Assembly: GCA_014860845.1 (NCBI GenBank)
Contig: JACZIY010000593.1
Location: 1 to 7,846 of the forward strand
DNA from: Anaerolineaceae bacterium
GTDB taxonomy: Bacteria > Chloroflexota > Anaerolineae > Anaerolineales > Anaerolineaceae
Reading direction: 5' to 3'
Length of the DNA stretch: 7,846 nt
Shown here piece by piece: positions 5,660-7,846 of this stretch (positions are counted from its first letter, which is position 1; each line of letters starts with the position of its first letter). The translations under genes and the position numbers were made by a program. The notes under the pieces are model-generated. The model saw only the letters and a list, made by a program, of their open reading frames with translations, did no database searches and was not told the DNA's origin.

Positions 5660-5688
5660 ATTGTATAGAACATTTGTTCTTTCGTCAA
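5660..5688 (-). promoter_or_regulatory. Strong promoter of the LuxR-type gene, giving a leaderless mRNA
   Basis: On the minus strand TTGACG (5683-5688) and TACAAT (5660-5665) are separated by exactly 17 bases. Only six bases lie between the -10 and the ATG at 5653, so transcription should begin at or within a base or two of the start codon. The -35 lies 14 bases beyond the stop of the upstream membrane-protein gene, and there is no terminator between them, so read-through is also possible. Confidence 0.78.
5665..5680. promoter_or_regulatory. LexA-like operator between -35 and -10 of the LuxR-type gene
   Basis: ATAGAACATTTGTTCT contains the inverted repeat AGAACA-TT-TGTTCT (5667-5680). Its core GAAC-N4-GTTC is the form of the Gram-positive-type LexA/DinR box. 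It fills most of the promoter spacer, so a bound repressor would block RNA polymerase. It matches the palindrome at 5159-5174 at 13 of 16 positions. Binding by LexA is inferred; no lexA gene is in the window. Confidence 0.6.
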
Positions 5689-5701
5689 GAGGGGTTTTTA
5701 A

Positions 5702-5917
5702 TTATTCTTCTTCGCTGGGTTTAATGATAAAGTAAGCCACCACGCCCAGAACCGGGATGCCCAGCAGGATCATGACCCACAATGCTTTGGCGATCGCTGA
5801 TAATTTAGCCTTTTTCAGCCCAACCAGAGCCACCAAACTGGCAACCACCCAGACTACGATCAATAAAAAGAACAGTACCTGAACCAATACATAACCAAAT
5901 CCAAAACCGTGATACAT
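5702..5917 (-). CDS. Small two-helix membrane protein, PLDc_N type
   Basis: The protein has 71 residues with two hydrophobic helices, about 8-33 (LVQVLFFLLIVVWVVASLVALV) and 44-65 (ALWVMILLGIPVLGVVAYFI), and a charged tail KPSEEE. The spacing, with W in helix 1, a basic KKAK loop, and W-x(8)-P-V-L-G-x-x-x-Y in helix 2, matches the PLDc_N (phospholipase D-nuclease N-terminal) membrane module. That module is common as a stand-alone small protein and also as the N-terminal part of cardiolipin synthases. No catalytic HKD domain is present, so no enzyme activity is expected and its role is unknown. GAGG seven bases before the ATG supports the start. It is divergent from crcB and points toward the LuxR-type gene, which starts 48 bases further on. 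Confidence 0.82.
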   Translation of the reverse strand: MYHGFGFGYVLVQVLFFLLIVVWVVASLVALVGLKKAKLSAIAKALWVMILLGIPVLGVVAYFIIKPSEEE

Positions 5918-5946
5918 TATTTTTCCTCTTTTCTTATTCTCACCTG

Positions 5947-5952
5947 ATTATA
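5947..5952 (-). promoter_or_regulatory. Possible -10 box of the PLDc_N-type gene
   Basis: On the minus strand a perfect TATAAT lies about 30 bases before the ATG at 5917, a normal distance. I do not see a good -35 at 16-18 bases, so only the -10 is proposed. Confidence 0.4.
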
Positions 5953-6033
5953 AATGCAAAATGAGCACTGCTGTCCCCAACGTATAAGTTCCTCCGGAAA
6001 TCCTTTGTTTATGCTGCTGCGGGACCATTTATC

Positions 6034-6062
6034 TTGACGCATTACCGGATCACCTGTAGAAT
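6034..6062 (+). promoter_or_regulatory. Promoter of the fluoride-responsive crcB transcript
   Basis: TTGACG (6034-6039), a 17-base spacer and TAGAAT (6057-6062) form a good sigma-70-type promoter. Transcription would begin around 6069, exactly at the 5' edge of the fluoride aptamer. The 116 bases between the divergent gene start at 5917 and this promoter hold nothing else I recognise apart from the -10 listed above. Confidence 0.75.
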
Positions 6063-6069
6063 TTGACGT

Positions 6070-6123
6070 GAGCGATGAGGCTCGCTCGGGAAACCAGACC
6101 GCCGTAAGGCTGATAGCTTCTAC
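6070..6123 (+). ncRNA. Fluoride riboswitch (crcB motif)
   Basis: The aptamer matches the known fluoride-riboswitch plan. Stem GAGC (6070-6073) pairs with GCTC (6084-6087) around the loop GATGAGGCTC. GAGGCT (6077-6082) pairs, with one wobble, with AGCTTC (6115-6120), giving the stem that closes the structure. A hairpin GCC-GTAA-GGC lies at 6101-6110, followed by the conserved TGAT (6111-6114) and CTAC (6120-6123). It begins at the predicted transcription start and ends in a terminator that shares bases with its 3' strand. Fluoride binding would hold the aptamer, prevent termination and switch crcB on. Confidence 0.93.
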
Positions 6124-6144
6124 CCTGCGTGGGTAGATTTTTTT
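6119..6144 (+). terminator. Intrinsic terminator of the fluoride riboswitch
   Basis: TCTACCC (6119-6125) pairs with GGGTAGA (6131-6137) across the loop TGCGT, and seven T residues follow at 6138-6144. The left arm overlaps the aptamer 3' end (6115-6123), so aptamer and terminator are mutually exclusive. This is the expression platform: transcription stops without fluoride and continues with it. Confidence 0.9.
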
Positions 6145-6158
6145 GTTTATAGGTGCAT

Positions 6159-6533
6159 ATGGATAAAGTTTTGTGGATTTCAATCGGGGCTGTGTTGGGG
6201 GCAAACTTGCGTTACTGGGTCGGCGATTGGGCAGCCCAGCGTTTTGGCAGTGGTTTTCCCTATGGAACCCTGCTGATCAATTTAACCGGCAGTTTTTTGC
6301 TGGGTTTGATCATTTCCATGAGTATGGAAAACTTCATCATCGATCCGCGCTTGCGGCTGCTGTTAACCGTTGGTTTTCTCGGTTCCTACACCACGTTTTC
6401 GACGTATGCCTACGAGTCCGTTGCTTTAATCTCGCAGGGTCAATGGGGATTGGGTCTTTTCAACCTGATCGGATCGAGCCTGCTGGGTGCGTTCTTCGCT
6501 GTTCTGGGCATCTGGTTTGGTAAAGTTCTGTAA
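6159..6533 (+). CDS. crcB: Fluoride ion channel/exporter CrcB (FluC)
   Basis: CrcB/FluC lets fluoride leave the cytoplasm and so protects enolase and pyrophosphatase from inhibition. The 124-residue protein has four membrane helices and the family marks. Near the N-terminus is GAVLGANLRYW (10-20), followed by YGTLLINLTGSFLLG (35-49) with the pore Asn41. The VGFLGSYTTFSTYAYE block (71-86) carries the Thr-Thr-Phe-Ser-Thr motif around the central sodium site and the pore phenylalanine (Phe80). Its length is normal for a single-domain protein that works as an antiparallel dual-topology dimer. I chose the ATG at 6159, preceded by AGGTG (6151-6155), over the GTG at 6153, which has no ribosome site. 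Expression is controlled by the fluoride riboswitch upstream. A DUF190-CBS gene follows 72 bases later on the same strand. Confidence 0.97.
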   Translation: MDKVLWISIGAVLGANLRYWVGDWAAQRFGSGFPYGTLLINLTGSFLLGLIISMSMENFIIDPRLRLLLTVGFLGSYTTFSTYAYESVALISQGQWGLGLFNLIGSSLLGAFFAVLGIWFGKVL

Positions 6534-6605
6534 AGGTGGTTTTATTCGGTCTGAAACGTGCAATAATAAAGGTAGGTTCACAGATCTGGTGAATCAGGAG
6601 GTTAT

Positions 6606-7846
6606 ATGGAAACCCAATCCTCACAAATCACGAAATGCCTGAAGATCTATATCGGGGAAAACGACATGTGGCGGGGGAGACCGCTGTTTATGGTGCTATT
6701 GGAACGACTGCACGATGCCGGCCTGGCAGGAGCAACCGTTACCCGAGGGATTGCCGGCTTTGGCGCACGCTCGCGCATTCACACCTCTGCCATCATCCGA
6801 CTGTCGGAAGACCTGCCGATGATCATTGAAGTCATTGATTATGCCGAGAAGATAGACGCCATTCTGGATACCGTTTACCCCATGGTGCGCGAGGGATTGA
6901 TCACACTCGAAGATGTTAAAATCCTGAAATATACCCACCGTGGACTCAATCCCCTGCCCGGATATCGCCTGGTAAAAGAAGTCATGAGCAGCCCTGCCAT
7001 CAGTATTACACCGCAGGAAAGTGTCGCCCAGGCATGGAGTAAAATGGTCAAATTCCAACTCAAAGCCTTACCGGTGGTAAATGATGATCAGCAAGTGGTG
7101 GGCATTATCACGGATGAGGATCTGATCGAACGAGCCGGCTTGCAACAACGCCTATCAGTTGCCAGACAATTGGATCCGGAAACCATCGAAGAAGAAATCC
7201 GCCAATTATCAGAAAGCCATCAACTGGTAGAAAATATCATGACCCGACCTGTCATCATCACCTCTGAGGATACAGCCCTGAGTCATGCAGTGGGATTGAT
7301 GAAAAAACATCATCTCAAACGCATACCAATCACTGGCAAAGAGGGCAAATTGGTAGGTATGCTTTCACGGCTGGATGTATTGCGCCAGATTGCTTCCATC
7401 GAAAGCGCACCACCACTATACACACCATTTCTCACACTGCCTAAACTGGTGGGGAATGTTATGTCTCCAGAGATTCCATTGGTTGCTGAAGCAGACCAGA
7501 TCGAGAAAATTATCGAAACACTGCTGAAGTTCCAATCCCATCGCTTGATTGTCGTGGACGATCAAAACCGGGTCAGTGGGATTATCAGCGATGTGGATAT
7601 TGTCAATCGCATACCCGGGCAGACCAAATCGTCCATTCTTTCTGCTTTTAAACCCCAGGGGAAAAGCATTGCCAGCAACATAACCGCACGCCAGATTATG
7701 TCAAAAGACCCGATTCACGCTCAAGCAGACTTGCCTATCCCGGAAGCCATTCAAATGATGATTGCGGAAGGACGCAAAATCATGGTGATTGTAGATGCCG
7801 AGAAGCACCCATTGGGATTGGTCGACCGCCAAAGTCTGCTGGAAGC
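6606..7846 (+). CDS. DUF190 (PII-like) protein with four CBS domains, C-terminus outside the window
   Basis: I translated 413 codons from the ATG at 6606 to the edge without a stop. Residues 8-108 are a DUF190 domain, a PII-like ferredoxin fold: KCLKIYIGENDMWRGRPLF, the LLERLHDAGLAGATVTRGIAG helix and strand, then SEDLPMIIEVID. Four CBS repeats follow at about 123-177 (VKEVMSSPAISI to GIITDEDL), 206-262 (VENIMTRPVIIT to GMLSRLDVL), 282-334 (VGNVMSPEIPLV to GIISDVDI) and 362-413 (ARQIMSKDPIHA to GLVDRQSL). CBS pairs usually bind adenine nucleotides, so the protein may be a cytoplasmic nucleotide-sensing regulator. DUF190 proteins are frequent neighbours of crcB, but their exact job is not established. 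AGGAGG at 6596-6601 lies four bases before the ATG. The 72-base gap from crcB has no terminator, so co-transcription under the riboswitch is likely. Confidence 0.92.
   Translation, partial: METQSSQITKCLKIYIGENDMWRGRPLFMVLLERLHDAGLAGATVTRGIAGFGARSRIHTSAIIRLSEDLPMIIEVIDYAEKIDAILDTVYPMVREGLITLEDVKILKYTHRGLNPLPGYRLVKEVMSSPAISITPQESVAQAWSKMVKFQLKALPVVNDDQQVVGIITDEDLIERAGLQQRLSVARQLDPETIEEEIRQLSESHQLVENIMTRPVIITSEDTALSHAVGLMKKHHLKRIPITGKEGKLVGMLSRLDVLRQIASIESAPPLYTPFLTLPKLVGNVMSPEIPLVAEADQIEKIIETLLKFQSHRLIVVDDQNRVSGIISDVDIVNRIPGQTKSSILSAFKPQGKSIASNITARQIMSKDPIHAQADLPIPEAIQMMIAEGRKIMVIVDAEKHPLGLVDRQSLLE

Noticed and set aside
5917..6204. Minus-strand frame of 95 codons across the crcB leader
   Set aside because: It overlaps the fluoride riboswitch, terminator and crcB start on the other strand, and has no recognisable protein features.

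Overview
The window looks like a chromosomal segment of a free-living bacterium, most likely a member of the Chloroflexota (Anaerolineae-like). This assignment is an inference. It rests on a divergent, archaeal-looking family-B DNA polymerase in a bacterial operon and on the general style of the proteins. No rRNA or other phylogenetic marker is present. Base composition is mixed: the polymerase operon is clearly GC-richer than the left end, which holds the aldo/keto reductase and the transposase.

Layout from left to right. (1) 1-842, minus: an aldo/keto reductase whose C-terminus lies outside the window. (2) 957-1950: a REPtron, meaning a RAYT-type single-strand HUH transposase (1119-1616, plus) flanked by eight small hairpins in four inverted pairs. 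One degraded pair lies upstream and three tandem pairs lie downstream. Each intact hairpin carries a GTAG box at its foot. The transposase reading frame has no standard start codon at its conserved N-terminus. (3) 1955-5140, minus: a tight three-gene operon made of a RecA-fold protein lacking Walker A, a small helical protein, and a 775-residue family-B polymerase with eroded catalytic motifs. (4) 5246-5653, minus: a small LuxR/GerE-type regulator. (5) 5702-5917, minus: a two-helix membrane protein of the PLDc_N type. (6) 5918-6158: a divergent promoter region that contains a fluoride riboswitch and its intrinsic terminator. (7) 6159-6533, plus: the fluoride channel CrcB/FluC. (8) 6606 to the end, plus: a DUF190 protein with four CBS domains, cut off by the window edge.

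How the parts may work together. The fluoride block is clear: the riboswitch senses fluoride and relieves termination, CrcB exports fluoride, and the DUF190-CBS protein is a frequent genomic partner. The polymerase operon is the most interesting part. Its composition (a RecA-like protein without an ATP loop, a small adaptor-sized protein, and a catalytically altered polymerase) resembles in logic, though not in sequence, the ImuA/ImuB/DnaE2 mutasome. Its promoter and the promoter of the LuxR-type gene share a 16-bp operator-like box (13 of 16 positions identical) placed between -35 and -10 (overlapping the -10 at the polymerase operon). The version at the regulator gene has the GAAC-N4-GTTC form of a Gram-positive-type LexA box. 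A damage-inducible polymerase cassette is therefore a reasonable hypothesis, but it is inference from sequence only.
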